From contig OY970371.1 of the NCBI GenBank assembly GCA_963718695.1, forward strand, positions 4,464,001-4,528,000: a DNA stretch of 64,000 bases. The letters are read 5' to 3'. Below the pieces are notes generated by a model. That model saw only the letters and a program-made list of their open reading frames with translations, was not told where the DNA came from and made no database searches. How positions within the stretch are numbered: the first letter of the stretch is position 1; each line of letters opens with the position of its first letter. Source of the DNA: Manganitrophus sp963718695. Its GTDB lineage: Bacteria > Nitrospirota > Nitrospiria > SBBL01 > Manganitrophaceae. Positions 8,354 through 15,716 of this stretch are shown piece after piece. The translations under genes were made by a program, and so were the position numbers.

Positions 8354-9430
8354 TTGGAAAGTCGAAGAATTTTTTTAAAATCGCTCTTCCCTCGGGTGCT
8401 CGGATGGGGCGCGCTCTTCTCGCTTGATCTTTCCCGGGTCGGTCCGCTCCTCGCCCACACGGAACCTTCTTCTCCGGGGTCGTCTTCTTCCTCCTCCCTT
8501 AATCTAGATGACCCGCGGTATGTCTCCTTGATAAAGGATCTCACCCAACGGCATCAGTTTGACGCCGCGGACCTGAAAGCCATTTTTGGCAAGGTGGTCC
8601 TCCAATCTGAAATTATTGAAAAATTCGAGCGCCCGGCGGAGATTCTCCCTTATTACGAATACCGGAAGCGATTCATCAAAGACGAGTTGGTCGTACGCGG
8701 GCAGGCGTACCTTCAGGAGAACCTGAAACTGTTTCAGGAGGTCGAAGAGGAATTCGGTGTTCCGAAGGAGATCATCTGCAGTATTCTAGGGATTGAAACA
8801 AAATTCGGTCAGCCGGGGATCGAGAAGTACCGGGTCTTCGACATCTTGAATACCGCCTATTCCCTCTATCCTCGAAGAGAGCGTTTTTACCGGGAGGAGT
8901 TGATCGCCTATCTTCTCCTCTGCCGGGAAGAAGGAATCGATCCGTTCTCCGTCAACAGCTCTTATGCAGGGGCTTTCGGGGTGCCTCAATTTATGCCGAG
9001 CAGCTTCCGAAAACACGCCGTCGACTTTGATAAGGATGGGAAGAAAAACCTCTGGACGTCGAAAGAAGATATTTTTGCCAGCGTGGCCAATTATTTAAAA
9101 TCGTTCGGCTGGAAACGAAACGGATTAACTTATCTTCCGGCCCGTTTCGCAAGCGATTCGACCGAGCCTCCGAAAACGGTCGAGATCGGGATTCGAAAAA
9201 CCATCCCGCTCAGCAAAGCGGTTGAATTGGGGATTCAGATCCCGCTTCCGGCCTCGATCCAAAAGGATGAGGCGGTTTCGTTCGCACGTTATCAGCCACA
9301 ACAAGGGACCGAGGCCCTTTTGGCCCTTTTTGGGAATTTCCGATCGATCACCTCGTATAACTATTCTTTAAATTATGCATTGGTGGTCGCCGACTTTTCG
9401 GAGATGCTCATCAAGAAAGAAAACTCATGA
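8354..9430 (+). CDS. mltB: Lytic murein transglycosylase, MltB type, with a Tat signal
   Basis: A 358-residue SLT_2 (MltB-like) transglycosylase that would cleave the glycan strand of peptidoglycan to 1,6-anhydro products. Visible features: GVPKEIICSILGIETKFG, with the catalytic Glu in GIETKFG; NTAYSLYPRRERFYREEL; GAFGVPQFMPSSFR; and an EF-hand-like DFDKDGKKNLW, all family hallmarks. Start is TTG 8354 preceded by a GGGGGAGGG ribosome-binding site. The N-terminus SRRIFLKSLF matches the twin-arginine consensus S/T-R-R-x-F-L-K, followed by a hydrophobic stretch, so export is probably by Tat, whose genes lie at 54.6-55.7 kb. Overlaps the next gene by four bases (ATGA). Confidence 0.88.
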   Translation: MESRRIFLKSLFPRVLGWGALFSLDLSRVGPLLAHTEPSSPGSSSSSSLNLDDPRYVSLIKDLTQRHQFDAADLKAIFGKVVLQSEIIEKFERPAEILPYYEYRKRFIKDELVVRGQAYLQENLKLFQEVEEEFGVPKEIICSILGIETKFGQPGIEKYRVFDILNTAYSLYPRRERFYREELIAYLLLCREEGIDPFSVNSSYAGAFGVPQFMPSSFRKHAVDFDKDGKKNLWTSKEDIFASVANYLKSFGWKRNGLTYLPARFASDSTEPPKTVEIGIRKTIPLSKAVELGIQIPLPASIQKDEAVSFARYQPQQGTEALLALFGNFRSITSYNYSLNYALVVADFSEMLIKKENS

Positions 9431-10176
9431 AGAGGGTTCTTCTGGCCCTTCTGCTCCTCTTTTCCTCGCAGGGATCGACCTGGGCGGAGACGGATGGCGG
9501 ATCGGATCTGACCTCTCTCATCGCCGAGGGGGATCGGATGTATGACAGCCGGGATGAGCCGGGCCACTCCGAACGAGCGATTGATCATTATAAAAAGGTT
9601 TTGGAGCTTGATCCGAAGAATGAAGAAGCCCTTTGGAAACTCTCCCGTTCTTTTAGATGGCGAGGAGATGTTGCCTCTTCTTCTAAGGAGAAATTGGGCC
9701 ATTACAAGGAAGGAGAGCGCTGGGCGAAGCGTGCGATTGAAGTCAATTCTCAGAGCATCGGAGGGCATCTGATGCTCGGCATCGCTTATGGGCGAATCGG
9801 GGAGACCCAGGGGGTGATGAAATCGCTCTCCTTGATCTCACCGATTAAGAGCGAAATGAATGCCGTGCTGGCAAAAGATCCCTCCAACGATGTGGCGCAT
9901 CATGTCCTGGGGGTCCTGTACCGGAAGGTCCCCGGTCTGATGGGAGGATCGATCATAAAATCGATTGAGGCATTGCAGGAAGCGGTTCGATTGAACCCTG
10001 CGGGCACAACCTCTTATCTGGATCTGGCGAAGAGTTATCTGGAAAAGGGGAAAAAAGAGGAGGCCAGGCGCTCCTTAGAGAACCTCCTCGTGATCGAGCA
10101 TCCCTCGGACCGTGTTCAGTCAAAAACGGATCGGGAGGAAGCGGAAAAACTCCTGTCTGAGCTTCAATCTCGCTAG
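9427..10176 (+). CDS. Exported TPR-repeat protein, TatT-like
   Basis: A 249-residue protein with a signal peptide (MKRVLLALLLLFSSQG, cleavage near TWA-ET) and several tetratricopeptide-like units: SERAIDHYKKVLELDPKNEEALWKL, a unit around residue 105-135, and ASIEALQEAV followed by DLAKSYLEKGKKEEARRSLE. The GLMGGSIIKSIEALQEA segment resembles the TatT-like periplasmic TPR family associated with some TRAP transporters, but no transporter genes are nearby. Start codon overlaps the stop of the transglycosylase, so the two are translationally coupled; it may be a scaffold for the peptidoglycan enzyme. Confidence 0.75.
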   Translation: MKRVLLALLLLFSSQGSTWAETDGGSDLTSLIAEGDRMYDSRDEPGHSERAIDHYKKVLELDPKNEEALWKLSRSFRWRGDVASSSKEKLGHYKEGERWAKRAIEVNSQSIGGHLMLGIAYGRIGETQGVMKSLSLISPIKSEMNAVLAKDPSNDVAHHVLGVLYRKVPGLMGGSIIKSIEALQEAVRLNPAGTTSYLDLAKSYLEKGKKEEARRSLENLLVIEHPSDRVQSKTDREEAEKLLSELQSR

Positions 10177-10183
10177 CTTCTGC

Positions 10184-10212
10184 TTGCATCACCCCATCAT
10201 TTCGGGTAAAAT
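10184..10212 (+). promoter_or_regulatory. Probable sigma-70-type promoter for mdh
   Basis: TTGCAT (10184-10189), 17-base spacer, TAAAAT (10207-10212), 44 bases before the mdh ATG. One or two mismatches per box. Confidence 0.45.
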
Positions 10213-10255
10213 AACCCCATTTCCGTCCCCCGTATCCAAATCCAATTAGGCTCTT

Positions 10256-11191
10256 ATGAAGAAGAATAAAGTTACCGTTATCGGTGCAGGACAGGTCGGC
10301 GGAACCACGGCACAACGGCTGGCCGAAAAAGAGTTTGCTGATATTGTCTTGCTCGATATTAATCCGGACCTGCCGCGAGGCAAAGTCCTCGATCTCTTGG
10401 AGTCAGGTCCCATTTATGGCTATGACACCCGCCTGATCGGAACCGCGAGCTATGAGGAGACGGCGAATTCGGATATCGTCGTGATCACCTCCGGTATTCC
10501 ACGGAAGCCGGGGATGAGCCGCGATGACCTTTTGCGGGTCAATGTGGGGATCGTCAAAGAAGTCACGGAGCAGGTCATCCGGAGTTCTCCGGAAGCGATT
10601 CTCATTGTTGTTTCCAATCCTCTGGATGCCATGACCTACGTGGCTCATCGCGTTAGCCGATTTCCGCGGGAGCGGGTTCTTGGAATGGCAGGCGCACTCG
10701 ACTCGGCCCGGTTTCGCGCCTTTATTTCGATGGAACTGGGGGTTTCGGTCGAGAACATACATGCCTTTGTTCTGGGGGGGCACGGCGACAGCATGGTTCC
10801 GCTTCCACGGTACACAACCGTTGCCGGCATTCCATTAACCGAGCTGTTGTCGAAAGAACGGTTGGATGCGCTTATTCAGAGAACACGCGACGGCGGCGCG
10901 GAGATCGTGAAATTATTCAAAACGGGGTCGGCCTTTTATGCTCCATCGGCGGCCGTCGTCGAGATGGTTGAAGCGATTATTAAAGATAAGAAAAAAATCC
11001 TTCCTTGTGCCGTCCTCTGTCAGGGGGAATACAAGATCGACAATCTCTTTGTCGGTGTGCCTGTGAAATTAGGACAGGGTGGAATTAAGGAGATCGTCCA
11101 GATCCAGTTGACCCCAGAAGAAGAGGCGAACTTCAGGCGATCTGCCACGGCTGTAAGGGAGCTTTGTGAAGCCGTCGACAAGATGATCTGA
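10256..11191 (+). CDS. mdh: Malate dehydrogenase (LDH-like type)
   Basis: A 311-residue NAD-dependent enzyme interconverting malate and oxaloacetate in the TCA cycle. Features: dinucleotide-binding GAGQVGGTTAQ at residue 8, Asp after beta-2 (LLDIN) indicating NAD preference, the mobile-loop GIPRKPGMSRDDLL where Arg rather than Gln marks malate specificity, VSNPLDAMTYV, LGMAGALDSARF with the substrate Arg, and catalytic His in LGGHGDSMVPL. Length is normal for the family. The next gene, a sigma-54 activator with its own Rossmann domain, begins 89 bases downstream on the same strand. Confidence 0.95.
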   Translation: MKKNKVTVIGAGQVGGTTAQRLAEKEFADIVLLDINPDLPRGKVLDLLESGPIYGYDTRLIGTASYEETANSDIVVITSGIPRKPGMSRDDLLRVNVGIVKEVTEQVIRSSPEAILIVVSNPLDAMTYVAHRVSRFPRERVLGMAGALDSARFRAFISMELGVSVENIHAFVLGGHGDSMVPLPRYTTVAGIPLTELLSKERLDALIQRTRDGGAEIVKLFKTGSAFYAPSAAVVEMVEAIIKDKKKILPCAVLCQGEYKIDNLFVGVPVKLGQGGIKEIVQIQLTPEEEANFRRSATAVRELCEAVDKMI

Positions 11192-11280
11192 TCGCTTCAT
11201 CATCCGAATTCTTTCCGCTTTAAAGCACATCTATAGTAATATCTAATCTCGTTGAATGTCTTAGGTGAGGTCTTATTCCC

Positions 11281-12591
11281 ATGACCAAGGTCGCCATTAT
11301 CGGGGCGGGGAGGGGCGGTACCGCCCTGGTCGAAATTTTACATAAAGATCCGCTCGTGAAGGTCGTCGGCATCGCCGATCTTAATCCGGACGCCCCGGGG
11401 CTCGATTTGGCGCGCCGTCTTAAAATTCCGACAACGACCGATTATCGCAAGTTGATCCGGGACGGGACCGATCTGGTCATCGATGTCACAGGAAATAAGA
11501 TCGTTCGAGAGGAATTGGAGACAAATACCGGTCAGGTAGAAGTGATCGGAGGGCTCTCCGCCAAATTCATGTGGCAGTTGATCGAAGAGCGAATCAAAAG
11601 CAAGGCGATGGAGGAGGTGCTTCGGGAGAGGTATTCTTTCGAAAATATCATCGGGAAAAGCGAGAAGATGGAGGAGATCTATCGGCTTCTTCCCAAGATT
11701 GCAAAGACAAATTCGACTGTTTTGATCGAAGGAGAGAGCGGAACCGGGAAAGAGTTGATCGCGCATTCGATTCATCATCTCAGCCCCCGGGAGGACAAGG
11801 CTTTTATTCGGGTCAATTGCGGGGCGCTGGCGGAAGGCCTTTTGGAGAGTGAGTTGTTCGGCCATGTCAAAGGGGCCTTCACCGGCGCGATCACTCACAA
11901 ACTGGGCCGATTCGAGCTGGCGGATAATGGGACAATCTTCCTGGATGAAATTGGCGATATCAGCCCGGCGACACAGGTAAAACTCCTTCGGGTGATCCAG
12001 GAGGGAGAATTCGAGAAGGTTGGTGACTCCCGTCGGGTTAAAGTCGATGTCCGGATCATCGCCGCAACGAATAAAGACTTGAAAAAAGCGGTGGAGATGC
12101 GGGAATTCCGGCAGGACCTCTACTACCGGCTTCGTGTTGTGCCGATTCATCTTCCGCCGCTTCGGGAACGCAAAGATGATATTCCGCTCCTGGTCAATCA
12201 TTTCATTAATCGGTTCAATAAGGAGACCGGAAAAAAGGTGATCCACGTTTCACCGGAGGCGATGGGAATCCTCATGAAATATGATTATCCCGGAAATATC
12301 CGAGAGCTGGAGAATATCATTGAACATGTTATGGTTTTCTGTTCCGGTGATACCATCCATGCGGAACATCTCCTCAAGGATATTCAGCCCTCTCGCAACG
12401 ATATCATCGGGAAGGTCATTGAGAAGGAAGATCCGTTGAGGGCCATGGAACAGGAGCTGATCCTGGAAGTACTAAAACAAACGGGGTGGAACTATAAAAA
12501 AACTTCAGAAAAGTTAAAGCTAAGCAGAACCACCCTTTGGCGGAAGGTAAAGGAATATGCGCTTGCCAAGCCATCTAGCGTTTCATTTTAA
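11281..12591 (+). CDS. Sigma-54-dependent activator with an N-terminal Rossmann-fold domain
   Basis: A 436-residue bacterial enhancer-binding protein. Residues 1-110 form a Rossmann-like nucleotide-binding domain (VAIIGAGRGGTALVEIL, then VVGIADLNPDAPG and DLVIDVTGN), similar to the NAD-binding half of homoserine/aspartate dehydrogenases, in place of a receiver, GAF or PAS sensor. Residues about 125-360 are the AAA+ domain: Walker A GESGTGKE, the sigma-54 contact loop GAFTGA, Walker B TIFLDEIG, and arginine-finger region FRQDLYYRL. The C-terminus is a Fis-type helix-turn-helix (KKTSEKLKLSRTTLWRKVKEY). It lies between mdh and a strong -24/-12 promoter at 12761. I infer sensing of NAD(H) or a related metabolite. 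Confidence 0.92.
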   Translation: MTKVAIIGAGRGGTALVEILHKDPLVKVVGIADLNPDAPGLDLARRLKIPTTTDYRKLIRDGTDLVIDVTGNKIVREELETNTGQVEVIGGLSAKFMWQLIEERIKSKAMEEVLRERYSFENIIGKSEKMEEIYRLLPKIAKTNSTVLIEGESGTGKELIAHSIHHLSPREDKAFIRVNCGALAEGLLESELFGHVKGAFTGAITHKLGRFELADNGTIFLDEIGDISPATQVKLLRVIQEGEFEKVGDSRRVKVDVRIIAATNKDLKKAVEMREFRQDLYYRLRVVPIHLPPLRERKDDIPLLVNHFINRFNKETGKKVIHVSPEAMGILMKYDYPGNIRELENIIEHVMVFCSGDTIHAEHLLKDIQPSRNDIIGKVIEKEDPLRAMEQELILEVLKQTGWNYKKTSEKLKLSRTTLWRKVKEYALAKPSSVSF

Positions 12592-12760
12592 AACATGTTT
12601 ATAAGTGAAACAACGCATTGTTAATTAATTGAAATAAAAAGAGAAAGTTTAGTTATAGTACTTCAAATTCATGTAATTGTTTCTTTTTGTAACGTATGTT
12701 CGTGTGGGATATTTTTATATAAGTTCATGATTTTTAAGATAAAATTAAGAATAAAAGGCA

Positions 12761-12776
12761 TGGCATCTCTGTTGCA
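12761..12776 (+). promoter_or_regulatory. Sigma-54 (-24/-12) promoter
   Basis: The sequence TGGCATCTCTGTTGCA matches the sigma-54 consensus TGGCACG-N4-TTGCW with the essential GG and GC exactly ten bases apart. It sits about 50 bases before the ATG of the zinc-ribbon gene and 170 bases after the stop of the sigma-54 activator, which is its likely regulator. The AT-rich 12592-12760 stretch upstream is the natural place for activator-binding sites, but I could not pick out a convincing dyad there. Confidence 0.85.
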
Positions 12777-12825
12777 CCTAAATAGGGTAAGTTCACAACG
12801 AACTTTACCAATAAGGAGGCAACAG

Positions 12826-13026
12826 ATGAACTGCCCAAGATGTACGGGGAATATGGTTACCGAGGTCTTCGAGGATATGAAGGATGATACGGGCCGTATT
12901 AACTTTCACGGCTACCGATGTCTTATTTGCGGCGAAATTCTTGATTCGGTGATTATGGCCAATCGGGAAAATCGTCCTCATATGCAAGCAAGAAATCGGA
13001 AACTGATGGCCTCGTCAAGGGCATAA
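12826..13026 (+). CDS. Small zinc-ribbon protein
   Basis: A 66-residue protein with a two-CxxC zinc ribbon: CPRC at residues 3-6 and CLIC at about 32-35. Start is ATG 12826 because AAGGAGG lies eight bases upstream; an upstream in-frame extension to 12727 crosses the sigma-54 promoter and is rejected. Basic tail (MQARNRKLMASSRA). No enzyme family recognised; proteins of this kind are usually nucleic-acid- or partner-binding. It is the first gene after the sigma-54 promoter, ahead of the NuoF-like gene. Confidence 0.75.
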   Translation: MNCPRCTGNMVTEVFEDMKDDTGRINFHGYRCLICGEILDSVIMANRENRPHMQARNRKLMASSRA

Positions 13027-13072
13027 GCCCTTCTGAGAGAAGCTTTTACCCCTCGGCGTAAGGGAAACGATT

Positions 13073-14371
13073 GTGCAGAGCCGGCATATTTTGACCGATC
13101 GCGATCTTCCACTGGAGCAGTTGTCGACGGTTCAGCCGATCAGTTATGAAGAATATCTCCGCCGACGGGGCTACACTGCGCTCTCGAAAACGATCCATAC
13201 CCTGGAGCCATCCGGAGTCGTAGAGCTCATCAAGCGCTCCGGGCTTCGCGGCCGTGGAGGAGCCGGTTTCCCCACCGGGAAAAAGTGGGAGATGGTCGTC
13301 CAACGGAAGGCGGATCGAAAGTATCTTTGCTGCAATGCAGCCGAAGATGAACCGGGAACGTTTAAAGATCGCTATCTCCTCCGATCCAATCCCCATCAAC
13401 TCATTGAAGGTGCCATTCTCGGCGCGTATGCCATCGGCGCTGCTGAAGTTTATCTCTATATCAATGGCCGTTATGAAGAAGAAATCGCGTTCATGGCGCA
13501 GGCGCTCCAAACGGCGAAGGAGAAGGGACACTGGGGAAAACAGATCGAGGGAACCTCTTTTTCCGTTGAACTAAAGATTACTCAGAGCCCGGGTACCTAC
13601 GTCGCAGGCGAGGAAACAGCGCTGCTGGAGGTGGTCGAAGGTCGATTAGCCAAACCGCGACAAAAACCTCCCTATTATCCTGCGGTTCAAGGACTCTACG
13701 GCATGCCGACCGTGGTCAATAATGCGGAGACCCTCTCGAATGTTGCACACATCATCAGGGAGGGGGTCGACTGGTTTCGAACGCTTGGGACGGCCTCTTC
13801 ACCGGGGACACTGGTTTTTACCCTCACGGGCGATATTAACCGGCCCGGATTATATGAGCTTCCACTGGGAAGTTCTCTTCGGGATCTGATTGAGGTCTAT
13901 GGGGGCGGGATTTGTGGCGGAAAACAACTGAAGGCCGTTTTCCCGGGAGGGCCATCGAATACGATTATTGCCGCCGACCAAATCGATGTGGCACTTGATT
14001 TTGATGCGTTAAAGACGATTGGATCGGGTCTTGGAACCGGTGCCGTGATTGTCATGTCCGAGGACGTCTGTATGGTTCAGTCCGCGATTCAGTATGCCCG
14101 GTTTTTTGCCAGAGAAAGTTGTGGCCAGTGTCCTCCCTGCAAGCTCGGCACGGCCCATCTCTCCGAGATTCTGGAGAAGATCGAATCGGGCCAAGGGGAT
14201 GAGAGAGACCTTCAACAGGTTGAACAAGTCTGCGGCATGGTCAAAGGGAGAGGATACTGCTATCTGTTAACAGGTGCTTCCATCGCGGTTGAAAGCATCT
14301 TCCGGCGCTTCAGGGAGGAGTACGTGGCTCACGTTCAACAAGGGGCTTGTCCTCTGGTCGGAACGGTTTAG
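13073..14371 (+). CDS. NuoF-like NADH-binding flavoprotein (orphan 51-kDa subunit)
   Basis: A 432-residue homologue of the complex I/NAD-reducing hydrogenase 51-kDa subunit. FMN/NADH-binding motifs are present: GLRGRGGAGFPTGKKW (about residue 60) and CNAAEDEPGTFKDR; then a SLBB-like region, and a C-terminal 4Fe-4S site ESCGQCPPCKLGT with a fourth Cys about 40 residues on. It takes electrons from NADH through FMN to an iron-sulfur centre. Neither NuoE nor NuoG nor a hydrogenase subunit is adjacent, so the partner is unknown. Start GTG 13073 follows AAGGGA. It lies 46 bases after the zinc-ribbon gene, probably in the sigma-54-controlled transcript. Confidence 0.9.
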   Translation: MQSRHILTDRDLPLEQLSTVQPISYEEYLRRRGYTALSKTIHTLEPSGVVELIKRSGLRGRGGAGFPTGKKWEMVVQRKADRKYLCCNAAEDEPGTFKDRYLLRSNPHQLIEGAILGAYAIGAAEVYLYINGRYEEEIAFMAQALQTAKEKGHWGKQIEGTSFSVELKITQSPGTYVAGEETALLEVVEGRLAKPRQKPPYYPAVQGLYGMPTVVNNAETLSNVAHIIREGVDWFRTLGTASSPGTLVFTLTGDINRPGLYELPLGSSLRDLIEVYGGGICGGKQLKAVFPGGPSNTIIAADQIDVALDFDALKTIGSGLGTGAVIVMSEDVCMVQSAIQYARFFARESCGQCPPCKLGTAHLSEILEKIESGQGDERDLQQVEQVCGMVKGRGYCYLLTGASIAVESIFRRFREEYVAHVQQGACPLVGTV

Positions 14372-14441
14372 TTCTAGATGCAATTAACATAAAATTTTGT
14401 TATAATAAATTTACTTTAATCAAGAAACAGCGGAGGGGAAA

Positions 14442-14765
14442 ATGGTCACATTGACTGAAAGAGCCGGTTCCAAAGTGAAGGAAATCATGGCGTCCGAACA
14501 GAAGGCCGGGTATGGCTTACGGGTTTACGTGACCGGCGGCGGATGCTCCGGCTATCAGTATGGAATGGCTTTTGAAGAAAAAGAGACCGACGAAGATAGC
14601 GTCCTTGAGATGCACGGCGTGAAGCTCTTTGTCGATCCGTATAGCGCGCCGATGCTTCAGGGGACAGAGGTCGATTATCTGGATAGTTTGCAGGGTGCCG
14701 GTTTTGCGATCAAAAATCCCAATGCCAAATCGACCTGTGGTTGCGGGTCGTCGTTCAGCGCCTGA
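14442..14765 (+). CDS. erpA: Iron-sulfur insertion protein, ErpA/HesB/IscA family
   Basis: A 107-residue A-type carrier that delivers Fe-S clusters to apo-proteins. The three conserved cysteines are present: GGGCSGYQYG (near residue 35) and the C-terminal STCGCGSSF. GGAGGGG precedes the ATG. Located 70 bases after the NuoF-like gene, whose 4Fe-4S cluster is a plausible client, and followed by a strong terminator. A separate promoter may exist in the AT-rich gap (a TATAAT-like box near 14400). Choice between ErpA and IscA naming is not certain. Confidence 0.88.
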   Translation: MVTLTERAGSKVKEIMASEQKAGYGLRVYVTGGGCSGYQYGMAFEEKETDEDSVLEMHGVKLFVDPYSAPMLQGTEVDYLDSLQGAGFAIKNPNAKSTCGCGSSFSA

Positions 14766-14819
14766 GGTGCACCGCACAATTTTTCCGCTCCGATAAGATC
14801 GAGGGTACTATTCACTATG

Positions 14820-14854
14820 AAATGGGCCGGTTCTTCAGATCGGCCCATTTTTTT
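14820..14854 (+). terminator. Rho-independent terminator after erpA
   Basis: Ten-base stem AAATGGGCCG / CGGCCCATTT (14820-14829 with 14841-14850), an 11-base loop and a run of T ending at 14854. It separates the 10-15 kb redox genes from the fatty-acid operon. Confidence 0.85.
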
Positions 14855-14879
14855 GTTCCAGCGTCGAGCTTAAGATTGC

Positions 14880-14908
14880 TTGACAGTCAGGGAAACGTTT
14901 CATATAAT
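14880..14908 (+). promoter_or_regulatory. Perfect-consensus sigma-70 promoter of the fatty-acid operon
   Basis: TTGACA (14880-14885), 17-base spacer, TATAAT (14903-14908): both hexamers and the spacing match the consensus exactly. It lies 24 bases before the yceD start codon, so the leader is short. Confidence 0.85.
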
Positions 14909-14931
14909 GCGATTTTTTAAAGGAATGAGCA

Positions 14932-15468
14932 ATGGAAATTAAAATTAGCGATATTCCGGAGGAAGGACTCCTCCTTTCCTATGAGGAAGACCCGAAAGAT
15001 TGGGACCTCTCGGAGAGCGGTTTTACAATGAAAGGTCCTGTCCAGGTTCGAGTGAAGGCGATTAAACATAATCAAGAAGAGGTCTATGTCCGAGGCGCTC
15101 TTTCTGCGGAGGTGGTTGCTGAGTGCAGTCGCTGTCTGAAGCCTCTTTCGAGTCGGGTTGAAGCCGACTTTCACGCCGAATATGTTCCTCGAAAAGCGGT
15201 TCCGACCGAAGGGGAACGGGAATTACTGGAGGAAGATCTCGACCTTCTTTTTTATGAAGGGGAGAGCATCGATCTTAGCGAGGAGGTGGAAGGCCAATTG
15301 ATTTTGGCCACGCCGATGCGGCCCCTCTGCAGTGAAGAGTGCCGCGGCCTCTGCCCTCAGTGCGGGCAAGATTTAAATCTCAAGCAGTGCAATTGTGTGC
15401 AGGAGATTCCTGATCCGCGCTGGGCCGAGTTGAAGGAATTATTAAAAAAGAAATCATCGCCAAAGTAA
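14932..15468 (+). CDS. yceD: DUF177 protein YceD (large-subunit rRNA accumulation protein family)
   Basis: A 178-residue DUF177/YceD protein. In many bacteria it is encoded just before rpmF and is linked to 23S rRNA/50S maturation. Visible features: a beta-rich N-terminal half, the CSRC pair (about residue 64), acidic DLDLLFYEGESIDLSEEV, and a C-terminal Cys cluster (CSEECRGLCPQCGQDLNL then CNC) likely to bind zinc. The stop is nine bases before rpmF. First gene of the operon behind the 14880 promoter. Confidence 0.88.
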   Translation: MEIKISDIPEEGLLLSYEEDPKDWDLSESGFTMKGPVQVRVKAIKHNQEEVYVRGALSAEVVAECSRCLKPLSSRVEADFHAEYVPRKAVPTEGERELLEEDLDLLFYEGESIDLSEEVEGQLILATPMRPLCSEECRGLCPQCGQDLNLKQCNCVQEIPDPRWAELKELLKKKSSPK

Positions 15469-15477
15469 GGAGAAGCA

Positions 15478-15660
15478 ATGCCGAATCCAAAACACAAAAT
15501 ATCCAAAGCCAGAAGAGACAGCCGAAGGACGCATAAGAAACTTCAGGTCCCGGTTTACGTCCTTTGCCCTCAGTGTCATGAGCCGAAGTTGCCCCACCAC
15601 GCCTGCCTTAGCTGTGGAACATACAAAGGCCGTGAGGTGATTGCGGTCGAAGAAGTCTAG
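15478..15660 (+). CDS. rpmF: 50S ribosomal protein L32
   Basis: A 60-residue L32 protein: N-terminus MPNPKHKISKARRDSRRTHK is diagnostic, followed by the zinc-binding pairs CPQC (about residue 30) and CLSC (about residue 43), i.e. the zinc-containing form of L32. AAGGAG precedes the ATG. The order yceD-rpmF-plsX-fabH is a widespread gene arrangement linking ribosome and lipid synthesis. Confidence 0.95.
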   Translation: MPNPKHKISKARRDSRRTHKKLQVPVYVLCPQCHEPKLPHHACLSCGTYKGREVIAVEEV

Positions 15661-15716
15661 CCTAGAGGAAGGAGCGGCCACCCGTAGTGTAAACGGATCG
15701 TTCCCGGTTGAACTTT

